Shown: positions 7,443-19,519, numbered from the stretch's first letter. The stretch: DNA of 64,000 nt from Flexilinea flocculi (GCF_001192795.1 NZ_DF968181.1:1850974-1914973), one strand, 5' to 3'. Translations and numbers: made by a program. Notes: generated from the letters alone by a model not told the origin.

Positions 7443-9902
7443 ATGAGTGAGACAATTGTTCCTGTCTACAATTCCGGTAAGATTGAAAAAAAATGGCAGC
7501 AGAAATGGGCTGACGATAAGATTTTTGAAGCAAACATTGATCCAAATAAACCAAAACATTATGCCTTGACGATGCTTCCATATCCCTCAGGTAATCTCCA
7601 TATCGGTCACTGGTATGCTATTACACCATCTGACGCACATGCGCGATATATGCGAATGCGCGGTTATAACGTGATGTTTCCAATGGGTTTTGATGCGTTC
7701 GGTCTTCCAGCTGAAAATGCTGCGATTAAACATAATATTCATCCCAGCAAATGGACTTTTGATAATATCGATCACATGCGGGATCAATTGAAATCAATGG
7801 GTGCGATGTTTGACTGGAGACGTGAAATTATCAGCGCAAAGCCGGAATACTACCGCTGGACAGAATGGTTTTTCCTGCAATTATATAAAAATAATCTTGC
7901 ATACCGGAAATTTTCTCCAGTTGATTGGTGCCCCACCTGTAATACAACGCTGGCTCGCGAGCAGGTTTGGGGTGACGACCGGCATTGTGAACGTTGCGGA
8001 ACTCCGGTAATTAAAAAAGATTTGAACCAATGGTATTTTCGAACTACAAAGTATGCAGAAGAGTTGCTTGATTTTTCAGAAATGGACTGGCCGGAAAGAG
8101 TCCAGACCTTGCAAACGAATTGGATCGGAAAATCAGAAGGGGCTTCAGTTACATTTCTCTCTGAAGATGGAGATCCGCTGGAAGTTTTCACTACAAGGCC
8201 GGACACGCTGTGGGGTGCAACCTTTATGGTGATTGCTCCTGAACATCCGCTGGTTTCGAAATTGACTACGCCGGATCATATAGCAGAAGTGGCTGCTTAT
8301 GTTGAACAAGCAAAAAGGCAATCGGATATTCAGCGTGAAGCTGCGGATCGAGAAAAGACAGGCGTCTTTTCCGGATCGTACGCAATTAATCCCGTCAATC
8401 AAGCAAAAATTCCGATTTGGATTGCAGATTACGTTCTAATGGGATATGGAACTGGCGCCATCATGGCCGTTCCTGCGCATGATGAGCGCGATTTTGCATT
8501 TGCAAGAAAATTCAATTTGAAAGTCATTGTCGTTGTTCAGCCTGAAAATATGGAATTATTGGATGGGGACACAATGACACAATCAGTACCTGCGCATGGG
8601 ACGCTTGTCAATTCGGATCTCATGACAGGCACTCCCGGAGACAAAGCTTTCGATCGTGTAGTCAGTTGGCTTGAAGAAAAAGGTATCGGGCATCGGACTG
8701 TAAACTACCGCCTTCGAGACTGGTTGATTTCGCGTCAGAGATATTGGGGAGCTCCCATTCCAATGATCTATTGTCCGAATTGCGGTGTTGTTCCTGTTCC
8801 TGAAAAAGACCTGCCAGTCTTGCTTCCGGAAGACGTTGAATGGAAACCTACCGGAGAAAGTCCGCTGAAGCTGCATCCAACCTGGAAAAAAGTAACCTGC
8901 CCTTGTTGCGGTGCAGATGCAGAACGTGAGACCGACACGATGGATACCTTCATGTGTTCCAGTTGGTATCATTTAGGATATCTGAGTCCGTATTTTAATA
9001 CCTGGCCCTTTGACCAAAAGGAATACGATTATTGGATGCCGGTTGATATTTATACAGGCGGTATCGAACATGCCACAATGCATCTCATCTATACGCGCTT
9101 CTTCCATAAGGCTGGCCGTGACATGGGCATTATGAAAGGGAAAGAACCGATGCTCATGCTGCGCAATCAGGGCAGCGTTCTGGGCGAAGATAATGAAAAG
9201 ATGTCAAAAAGCAGAGGCAATGTCGTTGATCCGGATAAATTAGTTGCCCAATATGGCGCGGATACCGTTCGTGCATATTTAATGTTTTTTGCACGCTGGG
9301 AGCTTGGAGCGCCCTGGAACAGTTCCGGTATTGAAGGATCATCCCGTTGGATTCGCAGAGTATGGTCCTTATTCCTTGAACCGGCTGACAGACAGAATTG
9401 TGCAAATGAGGACACTTTGCGCATCATGCGCAGAAAACTGCACCAGACACTGAAAGCTGTAACGCGAGATTTAGAGAATTTTCAATTCAACACAGTCATT
9501 TCCGGTTTGATGGAATTGCTCAATGAATTGATGAAGGCAAAACAAAACGGAGCATTCGGATCCAAAGAATGGAATGAAGCAGCGAATATCTATCTCCGAA
9601 TGATGGCTCCTGTCACACCGCATATTTCAGAAGAAATTTGGTCATTACTGGGTTATCCATATTCCATTCATAACCAATTATGGCCCGAAGTCGATGAAGA
9701 AGCCGCGAAAGAGGAAGAAATTACGCTCGTGATACAAATCAATGGAAAGGTTCGTGATCGCATCACTGTTCCTGCTGATATCTCAGATGAAGACGCCAAA
9801 ACAATTGCGCTTGCTACTGAGCAGATACATTCCGCTGTTCAAAATAAAGAAATTAAAAAAATTATTGTTGTGCCAAAAAAACTGATCAATATTGTTCTTT
9901 GA
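7443..9902 (+). CDS. leuS: Leucyl-tRNA synthetase
   Basis: 819 residues, the normal bacterial length. The class I HIGH motif is at residues 53-56 (NLHIGHWYA) and KMSKS at 586-590. Between them lie the CP1 editing domain (TTRPDTLWGATF and the MAVPAHDERD segment) and two Cys-pair zinc-like knuckles (CPTC/CERC and CPNC/CPCC). The anticodon-binding and C-terminal domains follow. GGAGG stands 6 bases before the ATG. It charges tRNA-Leu in the cytoplasm and is transcribed alone, ending at its own terminator. Confidence 0.98.
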   Translation: MSETIVPVYNSGKIEKKWQQKWADDKIFEANIDPNKPKHYALTMLPYPSGNLHIGHWYAITPSDAHARYMRMRGYNVMFPMGFDAFGLPAENAAIKHNIHPSKWTFDNIDHMRDQLKSMGAMFDWRREIISAKPEYYRWTEWFFLQLYKNNLAYRKFSPVDWCPTCNTTLAREQVWGDDRHCERCGTPVIKKDLNQWYFRTTKYAEELLDFSEMDWPERVQTLQTNWIGKSEGASVTFLSEDGDPLEVFTTRPDTLWGATFMVIAPEHPLVSKLTTPDHIAEVAAYVEQAKRQSDIQREAADREKTGVFSGSYAINPVNQAKIPIWIADYVLMGYGTGAIMAVPAHDERDFAFARKFNLKVIVVVQPENMELLDGDTMTQSVPAHGTLVNSDLMTGTPGDKAFDRVVSWLEEKGIGHRTVNYRLRDWLISRQRYWGAPIPMIYCPNCGVVPVPEKDLPVLLPEDVEWKPTGESPLKLHPTWKKVTCPCCGADAERETDTMDTFMCSSWYHLGYLSPYFNTWPFDQKEYDYWMPVDIYTGGIEHATMHLIYTRFFHKAGRDMGIMKGKEPMLMLRNQGSVLGEDNEKMSKSRGNVVDPDKLVAQYGADTVRAYLMFFARWELGAPWNSSGIEGSSRWIRRVWSLFLEPADRQNCANEDTLRIMRRKLHQTLKAVTRDLENFQFNTVISGLMELLNELMKAKQNGAFGSKEWNEAANIYLRMMAPVTPHISEEIWSLLGYPYSIHNQLWPEVDEEAAKEEEITLVIQINGKVRDRITVPADISDEDAKTIALATEQIHSAVQNKEIKKIIVVPKKLINIVL

Positions 9903-9923
9903 TCGATACAAAATTTTGTATAA

Positions 9924-9960
9924 GAAAACCATTTCAATGGATTGAAATGGTTTTCTTTTT
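9924..9960. terminator. Terminator between leuS and the SRAP gene
   Basis: Stem GAAAACCATTTCAAT with ATTGAAATGGTTTTC, then a run of five T. It lies between converging genes and is nearly symmetric, so it can serve both. Confidence 0.85.
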
Positions 9961-9985
9961 TCTCGGTATGATCCGTTCCGCTCAG

Positions 9986-10597
9986 TTATTCCGTTTGGAC
10001 CTTCTGAACAAACATTTGATCTGATTCATACGGTCTAAGAAATGATGATAGTTCGGCTGTTGAGCGATCCTCCATCCATTTCCAGCGATTTTCTTGATTC
10101 AATATAACCGGCATTCGATCATGATAGGACTGAATCAATGGATTGGCAGGACAAGTTATGATTGTTGCTGAATATAATTCATTACCGGACGCATCCATCC
10201 AATATTCCCAAAGGCCGGCAAATGTAAACGCATTTTGATTTTTGACTGAAAAATAATACGGGATTTTTTTCCCGTTTGTATTTTTCCACTCATAAAATCC
10301 GGATGCAGGAATTAAGCAGCGTCTTCGTAAAAAGGATGTTCGATAAGATGGTTTTTCAAGCAATGTTTCAGACCGGGCATTAAACATTTTGCGACTGATT
10401 GAAATATCCTTTGCCCAGGAAGGAACCAGTCCCCAATAAAATACCTCAACGTTACGTTGTGCAGCATCGACGACTACCGGTATGCCGGATCCCGGGTAAA
10501 AATCTTTCATGAAAACCAGCGATGGAGATACAGAGCCCAAATCTAATTCAAGCTGTAGCATTTCCGGCTGAATCATAATGGTAAATCGTCCGCACAT
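9986..10597 (-). CDS. SRAP-domain abasic-site protein (YedK/HMCES family)
   Basis: 203 residues, full length. Cys2 follows the initiator Met (MCGRFT) and is the residue that crosslinks to abasic sites in single-stranded DNA in this family. The other conserved elements are present: NARSET, GFYEWK and HDRMPVIL (catalytic His). It shields abasic sites at replication forks. It stands alone, with palindrome 4 before its start. Confidence 0.93.
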   Translation of the reverse strand: MCGRFTIMIQPEMLQLELDLGSVSPSLVFMKDFYPGSGIPVVVDAAQRNVEVFYWGLVPSWAKDISISRKMFNARSETLLEKPSYRTSFLRRRCLIPASGFYEWKNTNGKKIPYYFSVKNQNAFTFAGLWEYWMDASGNELYSATIITCPANPLIQSYHDRMPVILNQENRWKWMEDRSTAELSSFLRPYESDQMFVQKVQTE

Positions 10598-10660
10598 GAT
10601 GCAATGCTCTCAGTTCCAGTAATCCAAAAATCAATTTTCTATTCGAGTAATCAGGAAAAA

Positions 10661-10713
10661 CTTGGTTGTTGTGACGTTTTTGCGCTTCGCGCAAAAACGT
10701 CACAACAACCAAG
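10661..10713. repeat. Intergenic palindrome 4 (longest stem)
   Basis: A perfect 25-bp stem (10661-10685 with 10689-10713) closed by a TTC loop; inner sequence GTGACGTTTTTGCGC. The right flank AGAATCCTCACGATATTTCGAATTGC (10712 onward) is shared with other copies. It lies between two minus-strand genes. Confidence 0.92.
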
Positions 10714-10741
10714 AATCCTCACGATATTTCGAATTGCAATC

Positions 10742-11557
10742 TTAGTACACTTTTTTCAAGAAATCCAATATCGAATTTTTACAGTCTTCAAATGAATCCC
10801 GTTGAATGCTGTGACCAGCATTCGGGAAATTAATAATTGTCCAATCCAAATGTTTCGCAGCGAGTTCCGCGCTTGTTTCAGCTGATACAATGGCACCCAG
10901 GTTCGGATTTCCTGTCATTAATAATGTCGGACAATGAATTCGATCTGCAGTTTCTTTCCAACCTTCCACAATCGATCGGATGATTGGAATGACTTCTTCC
11001 TTCACCTGTTGTTTCGATTTGCACCAATTCAGGTATTCATCTTCATGCCAGTTCGGATGTTCTTTTCGTATATGCGCATCCAACTCCTGCATCGTCATCC
11101 GATGATAATTCTGGATATTTTCAATATGCGTCTTCCTGCTGATTTCATAACGCTCTTCAGTGCAAAGATCTTCGCTGAACCAGGGAGGATCAATCAGAAC
11201 GACACCACTTAAACTTTCCGGGAAATCAGCGGCAAGCCTGGCAGCCGTTGCGGCGCCCATGGAATGTCCGATAACAACCGGCTTTTGCAGACCTAATGCG
11301 GATGCTAAAGCTTTAACATCCTTCGCAAATTGAGCAACATCATAACCTCGACCGGGTGCATCAGAAAGACCATGTCCCCTTGCATCAGGTAAAACAACAT
11401 CATAGAGTCGAAACAGAGCATAGGCAAGGTGGGAAAAACAGAGTCCGCTATCAGTAAGTCCATGCAGCATAATTACAGAAGGAAAATCTTGACTCGTCCG
11501 AGAATAATGGATTTTCACACCATCCGATTCAATACTGCCAACAAATAATTTATCCAT
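10742..11557 (-). CDS. Alpha/beta-hydrolase
   Basis: 271 residues. The fold is clear: the oxyanion segment MLHGLTDSG near residue 32, DARGHGLSD, and the nucleophile elbow GHSMGAA (Ser of the triad). The C-terminal MTGNPNLG strand and the NAGHSIQRD loop supply His. Substrate unknown; it is an esterase or hydrolase of soluble type. It begins 3 bases after the end of deoC, so the two are co-transcribed and probably translationally coupled, though no shared pathway is obvious. Confidence 0.85.
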   Translation of the reverse strand: MDKLFVGSIESDGVKIHYSRTSQDFPSVIMLHGLTDSGLCFSHLAYALFRLYDVVLPDARGHGLSDAPGRGYDVAQFAKDVKALASALGLQKPVVIGHSMGAATAARLAADFPESLSGVVLIDPPWFSEDLCTEERYEISRKTHIENIQNYHRMTMQELDAHIRKEHPNWHEDEYLNWCKSKQQVKEEVIPIIRSIVEGWKETADRIHCPTLLMTGNPNLGAIVSAETSAELAAKHLDWTIINFPNAGHSIQRDSFEDCKNSILDFLKKVY

Positions 11558-11560
11558 ATT

Positions 11561-12397
11561 CTATCCGCTGATAATTTTCATTCCAGAACTTGTCCCAAGC
11601 CGATTAGCGCCGGCGGCAATCATTTTTTCAGCATCCTCGCGAGATCGAATACCGGCAGAAGCTTTGACTCCAATTTCATCACCAACTACTTTTCGCATTA
11701 ATGCAACATCTTCTTCTGTGGCTCCGCCAGTTGAGAATCCTGTCGATGTTTTCACAAAATCGGCGTGTGCTGTTTTTGATAAAAGACAGGCAATGACCTT
11801 TTCTTCCTTCGTCAATAAACACGTTTCAATGATGACTTTAACAAGTGCACCGGATTCATGTGCCGTCTCAACAACGCCATGAATATCCTTGGCTACCATA
11901 CGCAGGTCTCTGGCTTTTAATGCGCCAATATTAATTACCATATCAATTTCCGAAGCACCATTTTCTATCGCACATTCTGCTTCGAATGCTTTTGCTTCAG
12001 GAATCATCGCCCCAAGAGGAAATCCGACGACACTGCAAATCTTCACATTGGTTCCACGAAGAAGTTCAGCACACAACCGCACCCAGCACGAATTCACACA
12101 AACGGACGCAAAATGATTCTCTTTCGCTTCACGGCATAAACTCATAATTTGTTCAGGTGTCGCATCCGGTTTTAATAAAGTGTGGTCAATGTACTTTGCA
12201 AGATGAACTTTTTTGTCGATATCACTGCTCTCTTCAGATGAACAGACACGAGCATCCACTACATATCCATTCGAATCATAGGTGGTTAGAACTTGTAATC
12301 CTTCCGCCTCCTCAACGACCATTTCGATATTTCCAGAATATTCATTTTCGTAATTCTCGAATTCGTCTTCAGATTCTTCAAAAAACTCTTTTTTCAT
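11561..12397 (-). CDS. deoC: Deoxyribose-phosphate aldolase with an acidic N-terminal extension
   Basis: 278 residues. Residues 66-278 are a complete Deo[13 protein letters not shown], the proton-relay Asp152 in SEIDMVIN, the Schiff-base Lys216 in [14 protein letters not shown], and Lys245 in VKASAGI. It splits 2-deoxyribose 5-phosphate into glyceraldehyde 3-phosphate and acetaldehyde. Residues 1-65 are extra: very rich in Glu, Asp, Ser and Tyr, then a short predicted beta segment. Typical DeoC proteins of about 220 residues lack this. AGGAG stands 6 bases before the ATG at 12397, so the extension is likely translated. The alternative start (GTG at 12400) changes little. Confidence 0.93.
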   Translation of the reverse strand: MKKEFFEESEDEFENYENEYSGNIEMVVEEAEGLQVLTTYDSNGYVVDARVCSSEESSDIDKKVHLAKYIDHTLLKPDATPEQIMSLCREAKENHFASVCVNSCWVRLCAELLRGTNVKICSVVGFPLGAMIPEAKAFEAECAIENGASEIDMVINIGALKARDLRMVAKDIHGVVETAHESGALVKVIIETCLLTKEEKVIACLLSKTAHADFVKTSTGFSTGGATEEDVALMRKVVGDEIGVKASAGIRSREDAEKMIAAGANRLGTSSGMKIISG

Positions 12398-12430
12398 CAC
12401 CGTCTCCTCTTCTATACTAATCCTTAAAAT

Positions 12431-12439
12431 ATTATATCA
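12431..12439 (-). promoter_or_regulatory. Extended -10 box for deoC
   Basis: On the minus strand TGATATAAT reads as an extended -10 (TG-n-TATAAT), about 35 bases before the deoC start. No good -35 is seen, which extended -10 promoters can tolerate. Confidence 0.4.
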
Positions 12440-12519
12440 GGATTGATTCAGCATAAAAATCCTGTTCCAGCAATTCAAAATTCGAGGATTCTGATTCGAA
12501 TTAAGAGGGAACAATTCGG

Positions 12520-12560
12520 TATCGTGATGTTTTTTCGCGAAGTGCACAAACATAACGATA
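12520..12560. repeat. Intergenic palindrome 5 (partly decayed)
   Basis: Arms TATCGT-G-ATGTTT and AAACAT-A-ACGATA pair at 12 of 13 positions around a long loop. The flanks GATTCGAATTAAGAG (left) and GAAGAATCATCCCAATATTTCGAATTGC (right) are among the best-preserved copies of the shared outer motif. It lies in a divergent gap. Confidence 0.75.
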
Positions 12561-12641
12561 ACGAAGAATCATCCCAATATTTCGAATTGCAGATTTCAAG
12601 CTCCTTTACAGTCTTTATGAGAAATGCTATGATATGCGGAT

Positions 12642-14787
<2,146 letters not shown>

Positions 14788-14860
14788 GGAATAACGTGAT
14801 ACAGGCAGCAAAACGATGAAATTCAAATCATTGCTGCTTTGTTCTACTTCGTTTTAGACA

Positions 14861-14905
14861 AAGTGATCGGAAACTGGTATATCAACCGGTCCGATCACTT
14901 TTTTC
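14861..14905 (+). terminator. Terminator after gap
   Basis: AAGTGATCGGA pairs with TCCGATCACTT around an imperfect inner stem, followed by a run of T. Strong hairpin; pgk is probably transcribed partly on its own. Confidence 0.8.
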
Positions 14906-14949
14906 AATCAATACTATGGATTTCCAAGTGTTTGCTGCGCAAACCTGGC

Positions 14950-15064
14950 AATACGAAATAGAAGAAGAAGGATGATGTGTTGTAATGTTGTTATTGCGCT
15001 CTACACAAAAAAACCAATTATTTTTCTTCTTTTTCTCTAAAAGCTTTTTCAAATTTCGAATTAA
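14950..15064. repeat. Decayed member of the palindrome family in the pgk leader
   Basis: The outer flanks are recognisable (ATACGAAATAGAAGAAGAAGG at the left, CAAATTTCGAATTA at the right). One stem arm is also visible (TGTTGTAATGTTGTTATTGCGC, split here as two parts), but the other arm no longer matches. Read as an old copy. Confidence 0.45.
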
Positions 15065-15091
15065 TAATGTATACCAATGAAGGAGGAAAAA

Positions 15092-16267
15092 ATGTTTAAT
15101 AAGAAGACCATCAAAGATATTGATGTTAAAGGCAAAAAAGTTCTCGTCCGTGTGGATTTCAATGTCCCGATTAAAAATGGCGTTGTGGGTGATGATACCC
15201 GGATACGCGGTGCGCTTCCCACTATTCAATATTTGCTTGATCAAGGCGCTGCCGTCATACTTTGCTCCCACCTTGGCAGACCGAAAGGAACTGCAGATCT
15301 GAGCTTCTCTTTAAAACCAGTTGCGGAATATTTACAAAAATTGGTTCCCAATAAGGTTTTTTTCTCACCAGATTGTATTAACGAACCAGCAGAAAAAGCT
15401 GCAGCAGCATTAAATCCTGGTGAAATTCTGGTCCTTGAGAACACACGCTTTTATGCTGGTGAAGAGAAAAATGACATGGAGCTTGCACAAAAACTTGCCA
15501 ATTTAGCCGATCTGTTCGTGAATGACGCGTTTGGCACGGCACACCGCGCACATGCATCCACTGAAGGTGTAACGCATTTCAAACCCGGTGTCGCAGGATT
15601 CCTTCTTGAAAAAGAAATTCAATATTTATCCAGTGCAATTGAAAATCCAAAACGTCCATTTATTGCGATTTTAGGCGGAGCAAAAATATCGGACAAAATT
15701 GGCGTCATTAAGAATTTACTGAACAAAGCTGATAAAGTTCTAATCGGCGGTGGTATGGCAAATACTTTCTTCAAAGCACAGGGATTCGAAATGGCTGATT
15801 CTCTGGTTCAGGACGAAGCATTAGAAACCGCCAAGGAAATTCTATCTTCCGCTTCAAGTAAACTGGTGTTACCTGTTGATCTGGTGATTGCCGATGCTTT
15901 TGATAACAATGCTGCCGTTAAAGAAATTCCGGTTAGCAATATTCCCGCAGGATGGCGTGTCCTGGATATCGGACCCGCGACAATTTCTGCATATAGTAAA
16001 CTTGTTGCGGATGCGGGTACTGTCGTCTGGAATGGACCGATGGGAGTATTCGAAATGGCAAATTTTGCAAAAGGTACTTTCGGTGTCGCAAAAGCGGTTG
16101 CCGACAGCAATGCAATTTCGATTATTGGTGGCGGTGATTCTGTCGCTGCAATTCAGGAATCTGGCTTAGCCGATAAAGTCACTCATATTTCAACCGGCGG
16201 TGGAGCATCTCTTGAAATGCTCGAAGGTTTGATTTTGCCGGGTGTCGCAGCATTGGAAGATAAATAA
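15092..16267 (+). CDS. pgk: Phosphoglycerate kinase
   Basis: 391 residues, full length. It opens with [16 protein letters not shown], has the substrate-binding [13 protein letters not shown] and SHLGRPKG segments, [13 protein letters not shown], and the nucleotide-binding GGGDSVAAI near the C-terminus. AAGGAGG stands 5 bases before the ATG at 15092. Catalyses ATP formation from 1,3-bisphosphoglycerate. Third gene of the yvcK-gap-pgk group. Confidence 0.97.
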   Translation: MFNKKTIKDIDVKGKKVLVRVDFNVPIKNGVVGDDTRIRGALPTIQYLLDQGAAVILCSHLGRPKGTADLSFSLKPVAEYLQKLVPNKVFFSPDCINEPAEKAAAALNPGEILVLENTRFYAGEEKNDMELAQKLANLADLFVNDAFGTAHRAHASTEGVTHFKPGVAGFLLEKEIQYLSSAIENPKRPFIAILGGAKISDKIGVIKNLLNKADKVLIGGGMANTFFKAQGFEMADSLVQDEALETAKEILSSASSKLVLPVDLVIADAFDNNAAVKEIPVSNIPAGWRVLDIGPATISAYSKLVADAGTVVWNGPMGVFEMANFAKGTFGVAKAVADSNAISIIGGGDSVAAIQESGLADKVTHISTGGGASLEMLEGLILPGVAALEDK

Positions 16268-16317
16268 TCGATAAAATTCTTTCTGAATGACTGAAATAGT
16301 CTTCGTAGAATATTCAC

Positions 16318-16356
16318 AAAAAGAGATATTCAAAATCGATGAATATCTCTTTTTAT
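16318..16356. terminator. Terminator between pgk and vanZ-like gene
   Basis: Perfect 15-bp stem AAAAAGAGATATTCA / TGAATATCTCTTTTT with a 7-base loop. Symmetric, between converging genes. Confidence 0.88.
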
Positions 16357-16372
16357 TTCGATATGGCTATGG

Positions 16373-16987
16373 TTACTCTTGAATATTCTTCCCTCGTCCT
16401 GAAGATTCTCCAGGCGGGTATTCGCTTTTGTGATCTTGATTGGCAGGATTTACAGCAGCATTTTTTCGGTTTTTTCTGAATCGATTATATCGATCAATTT
16501 CCGCCTGCCGTGCTCGACGATTCTTAATCGGCAAAAAGATCTTATTTGCCACAAGAATTCCTGCCAGAGCTCCGGCAGAATCGATAAACACATCCACGAT
16601 ACTGGGGTTTCTTCCAGGCACATAAGCCTGATGGACTTCATCGGTTGCAGCATATAAAACCCAGAATATAAATACCAAAACGAACATGACTTTGGGTTTT
16701 CCAGGAAGTAAACCAACTGCAAGACTCACTAAAAAACCAAAGATCAGATATTCAATAAAATGTGCCAGTTTTCGAATTGGAATTTGCCATTTCTCGACGA
16801 ATTCTTGCTTTTCTGGCTCGTCCATCTGATTGTAAGGGTGATAAATTGTTTCTGCTACCCAACTAATTAATTGACCGCTTCTACTTAATGAAATATTTGC
16901 AGATTTCGATGACTGATAGAAAATGAACCCCATCCAAAAAACAACAAGACACCAAAGAAGAATACTCAGTTTTTTTGGTGGTTTCAC
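16373..16987 (-). CDS. VanZ-like membrane protein
   Basis: 204 residues with about four membrane helices. The VanZ-family core is visible: RKLAHFIEYLIFGFL, then TDEVHQAYVPGR and DVFIDSAGALAG. The C-terminal 50 residues are hydrophilic and basic. Founding VanZ gives slight teicoplanin resistance; most relatives have no known function. Translation probably starts at the GTG at 16987, with GGGAG 7 bases before it. Last gene of the ricT-nfo-vanZ operon, 19 bases after nfo. Confidence 0.8.
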   Translation of the reverse strand: MKPPKKLSILLWCLVVFWMGFIFYQSSKSANISLSRSGQLISWVAETIYHPYNQMDEPEKQEFVEKWQIPIRKLAHFIEYLIFGFLVSLAVGLLPGKPKVMFVLVFIFWVLYAATDEVHQAYVPGRNPSIVDVFIDSAGALAGILVANKIFLPIKNRRARQAEIDRYNRFRKNRKNAAVNPANQDHKSEYPPGESSGRGKNIQE

Positions 16988-17006
16988 CGCAAACTCCCGT
17001 CTTTCG

Positions 17007-17852
17007 TCAGATTTCTCCGACCGCAGCTCTCAGGATGCGAATTTCTTCCTGATATCCCTCCACTTCATTTGGAGTTTCCAGATAAAAAGGGATTCCTTTC
17101 AATTTCGGATGTTGAAGAATACGCACAATTGCATCTAAACCAATGGTCCCTTTTCCGATTTTTTCGTGCCGATCTTTGTTACTGGCAAAAGGGGTCATAC
17201 TGTCATTTAAGTGGAATGCTTTCAACCGCTTAAGTCCAACAATATGATCGAATTCATCCAAAACTGAATCCAGATCATCCACAACGTTATATCCGGCTGA
17301 ATACAAATGGCAGGAATCCATGCATACTCCCAGTTTATCCGATTGTTCAACACGCGAAATGATTGTTTGAATTTCTTCAAATCTGCTGCCTACCTCACTG
17401 CCTTTGCCGGACATCGTTTCCAATAATATGGTCGTCTCAAGTTCGGGCTTAAGCGTTCGGTTTAGAACGTCGGTGATCAAATCGATACCTATTTCGATTC
17501 CCTGACCAACATGACTGCCCGGATGGAAATTGTAATAATTTCCCGGAAGATTTTCCATAATTCGGAAATCATCCGCCATCACCATCAATGCAAAATCACG
17601 AACTTTGGGATCGGCTGAACAAGGATTTAATGTGTAAGGGGCATGAGCCAAAATCGGGGCAAAATGATTGATTGTCATCAGATGAGTCAATGCTGCAATA
17701 TCATCCTTGTTAATTTCCTTCGCTTTGCTGCCTCGCGGATTTCGAGTAAAAAACTGGAAAGTATTGGCATCGATCCTTATTGCTTCTTCTCCCATATGAA
17801 AATAACCGTCTGCAGCGGATAAATGGCATCCGATGTTTAATCGATTTTGCAT
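17007..17852 (-). CDS. nfo: Endonuclease IV (AP endonuclease)
   Basis: 281 residues, full length. Zinc-ligand motifs appear in family order: [68 protein letters not shown] and LETPNE. It cuts 5' of abasic sites during base-excision repair. It directly follows ricT with no gap, so the two are co-translated. Confidence 0.96.
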   Translation of the reverse strand: MQNRLNIGCHLSAADGYFHMGEEAIRIDANTFQFFTRNPRGSKAKEINKDDIAALTHLMTINHFAPILAHAPYTLNPCSADPKVRDFALMVMADDFRIMENLPGNYYNFHPGSHVGQGIEIGIDLITDVLNRTLKPELETTILLETMSGKGSEVGSRFEEIQTIISRVEQSDKLGVCMDSCHLYSAGYNVVDDLDSVLDEFDHIVGLKRLKAFHLNDSMTPFASNKDRHEKIGKGTIGLDAIVRILQHPKLKGIPFYLETPNEVEGYQEEIRILRAAVGEI

Positions 17853-18713
17853 TTATGAACCTTCACTTTCATCATCCTTATTAACCTTATTCTCCTCAAA
17901 GGTAATCTGATCTCTTTTAAATTCTCTTCGTCCCACTTCCGGTATATCAACAAGAACAGAGTCCCGCAAGGGAAATACCTCAAGCACTTTTCCTTCGCCT
18001 TGAGGAGTCCCTACCCGTTTATTCTTCTTGGGTAATCGTTTCCTGCACTCAACGTAATACTCATTCTCATAAACGAGACAGCATCGTAACCGACCGCACA
18101 TACCGGTAATTTCAGTCGGAGTTAATGAAATACCCTGTTCTTTTGCCATCTTGATCGAGATACTATTGAATTCTGTCAAATAGCGTGAACAACATCGGCA
18201 AGCCATTCCGCAAGCGCCCATCCCTCCGAATATTTTTGCAACATCTCTTGGACCAACTTGACGGATTTCTACATTAGGCACTGAAAATGCCTTTTGTACA
18301 TCAAATTTCAAGGTTTTCAAATCAACTTTTTCTTCAATTGAACTGGAAAAAACAATAGTAATTCTCGATCCGTCATAGCTGAATTCCGCATCCAGAATTC
18401 GAATATCCTTTAGATTCAGCTCTGAAACCCGTTGTCGGCAATATTGAATAATTTCTTCTTTTTTCAGATTCCAGGTCTCACGGGCAACCAATTCGCGCGG
18501 AGTTGCAATGCTCTCGATCGGTTTCAACGGTTCACCCTCGACCTCAAAATCGTGTTTGATTAGAACCACCTCACCAATCTGTTTCCCTTTGCTTGTTTCA
18601 ACAATTACAAAATCATTTAATCCGATATCTTTATAATTTCTGGCATCAAAATGATAGATTTTATTGACTCTTGAAAAACGAATACCGACTACAAGCGGAT
18701 AAATTTCTGACAT
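17853..18713 (-). CDS. ricT: PSP1-domain protein RicT (YaaT)
   Basis: 286 residues. The PSP1 domain covers residues 1-200. The Cys clusters are intact (GACGMACRCCSRY and GMCGRLRCCLVYENEYY); in Bacillus these help bind [4Fe-4S] clusters in the RicA-RicF-RicT complex that steers RNase Y. A charged C-terminal tail follows. Partners RicA and RicF are not in the window. First gene of a three-gene minus-strand operon. Confidence 0.9.
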   Translation of the reverse strand: MSEIYPLVVGIRFSRVNKIYHFDARNYKDIGLNDFVIVETSKGKQIGEVVLIKHDFEVEGEPLKPIESIATPRELVARETWNLKKEEIIQYCRQRVSELNLKDIRILDAEFSYDGSRITIVFSSSIEEKVDLKTLKFDVQKAFSVPNVEIRQVGPRDVAKIFGGMGACGMACRCCSRYLTEFNSISIKMAKEQGISLTPTEITGMCGRLRCCLVYENEYYVECRKRLPKKNKRVGTPQGEGKVLEVFPLRDSVLVDIPEVGRREFKRDQITFEENKVNKDDESEGS

Positions 18714-18795
18714 AACTTCCCTTCATAAAACACAAAAACAGTATTTTATTGATATTTCAAATGTTTTAGAAATTCGAAATAAGAGAAAGGGTACA

Positions 18796-18843
18796 TGTTA
18801 TCGTATAGTTTTTACACCAAGTAATAAAAACAACACGATAACA
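18796..18843. repeat. Intergenic palindrome 6
   Basis: TGTTATCGTATAGTTTTTA (18796-18814) pairs at 17 of 19 positions with its partner ending at 18843. The left flank AGAAATTCGAAATAAGAG and right flank AAAGGCTTTCTCGAATTTC represent the second flank subtype, which uses AAGGCTTT in place of AATCCTCCC. Confidence 0.8.
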
Positions 18844-18886
18844 ACTAATCACTTTCTTAAAGGCTTTCTCGAATTTCAAGTTTCAG

Positions 18887-19519
18887 CTATTTTCGTTGAG
18901 CTAATGTAAATAATCCGATGATCAGCCCTAAAATTGCACTGGCTGAAATCACCAGTCCCATTGGAATCGTTCGATTGATGACAGAACTTTGATTCGTGCG
19001 GAATGTTGGAATTGACAACGGAACCGGCTGTGTAAACGTAGCTAAACGAGTAGGTTCAACCGTAATAATAAACTGTGCTGCCAGAGTGGGATCAATTGTA
19101 TTCGTAATTCTGGGAGTCGGAGTATTCGGAATCGTTACAATCGGAAGATCGCCCAGATAGTCAACATAAGATGAATAAACCCATGCATAACCTCCCGGAC
19201 CACCCGCATATTCAATCAATATCCAACCGCCGCCTTCAGTCCTGCCCTTTGCCACTGCTTTCTGATTGATCACCATCGTTCCGACTTTGTCATATTCAGT
19301 TCCCGGGCCGGATCGGAGATTTATTTGTGGATTTGCCGGATCGTTTTTTACAGTAACAACTACACCCTGATCCGTGCTGGTAACAGTCGGAATACTCACG
19401 GTAGGAATTTGCGCAGACACGGTATAAACATGAAATACGAAAAAAGAAAACAAACCAATAATCGAAAGCAGTTCCTTCCTGATTTGTCTTATATTTTCAT
19501 GATATGTTTTCAATACCAT
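18887..19519 (-). CDS. Exported SH3b-domain protein with C-terminal membrane anchor
   Basis: 210 residues from the start at 19519, chosen because GGAG lies 8 bases upstream. An N-terminal hydrophobic stretch acts as signal or anchor. It is followed by one bacterial SH3 domain (NLRSGPGTEYDKVG ... WILIEYAGGPGGYAWVYSSYVDY, about residues 65-120), a Thr/Pro-containing linker, and a C-terminal helix with a basic end (LAQRK). SH3b domains usually bind peptidoglycan peptides, so a cell-envelope role is inferred. No enzyme domain is present. An ATG at 19591 would extend the protein by 24 non-matching residues. Confidence 0.75.
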   Translation of the reverse strand: MVLKTYHENIRQIRKELLSIIGLFSFFVFHVYTVSAQIPTVSIPTVTSTDQGVVVTVKNDPANPQINLRSGPGTEYDKVGTMVINQKAVAKGRTEGGGWILIEYAGGPGGYAWVYSSYVDYLGDLPIVTIPNTPTPRITNTIDPTLAAQFIITVEPTRLATFTQPVPLSIPTFRTNQSSVINRTIPMGLVISASAILGLIIGLFTLAQRK

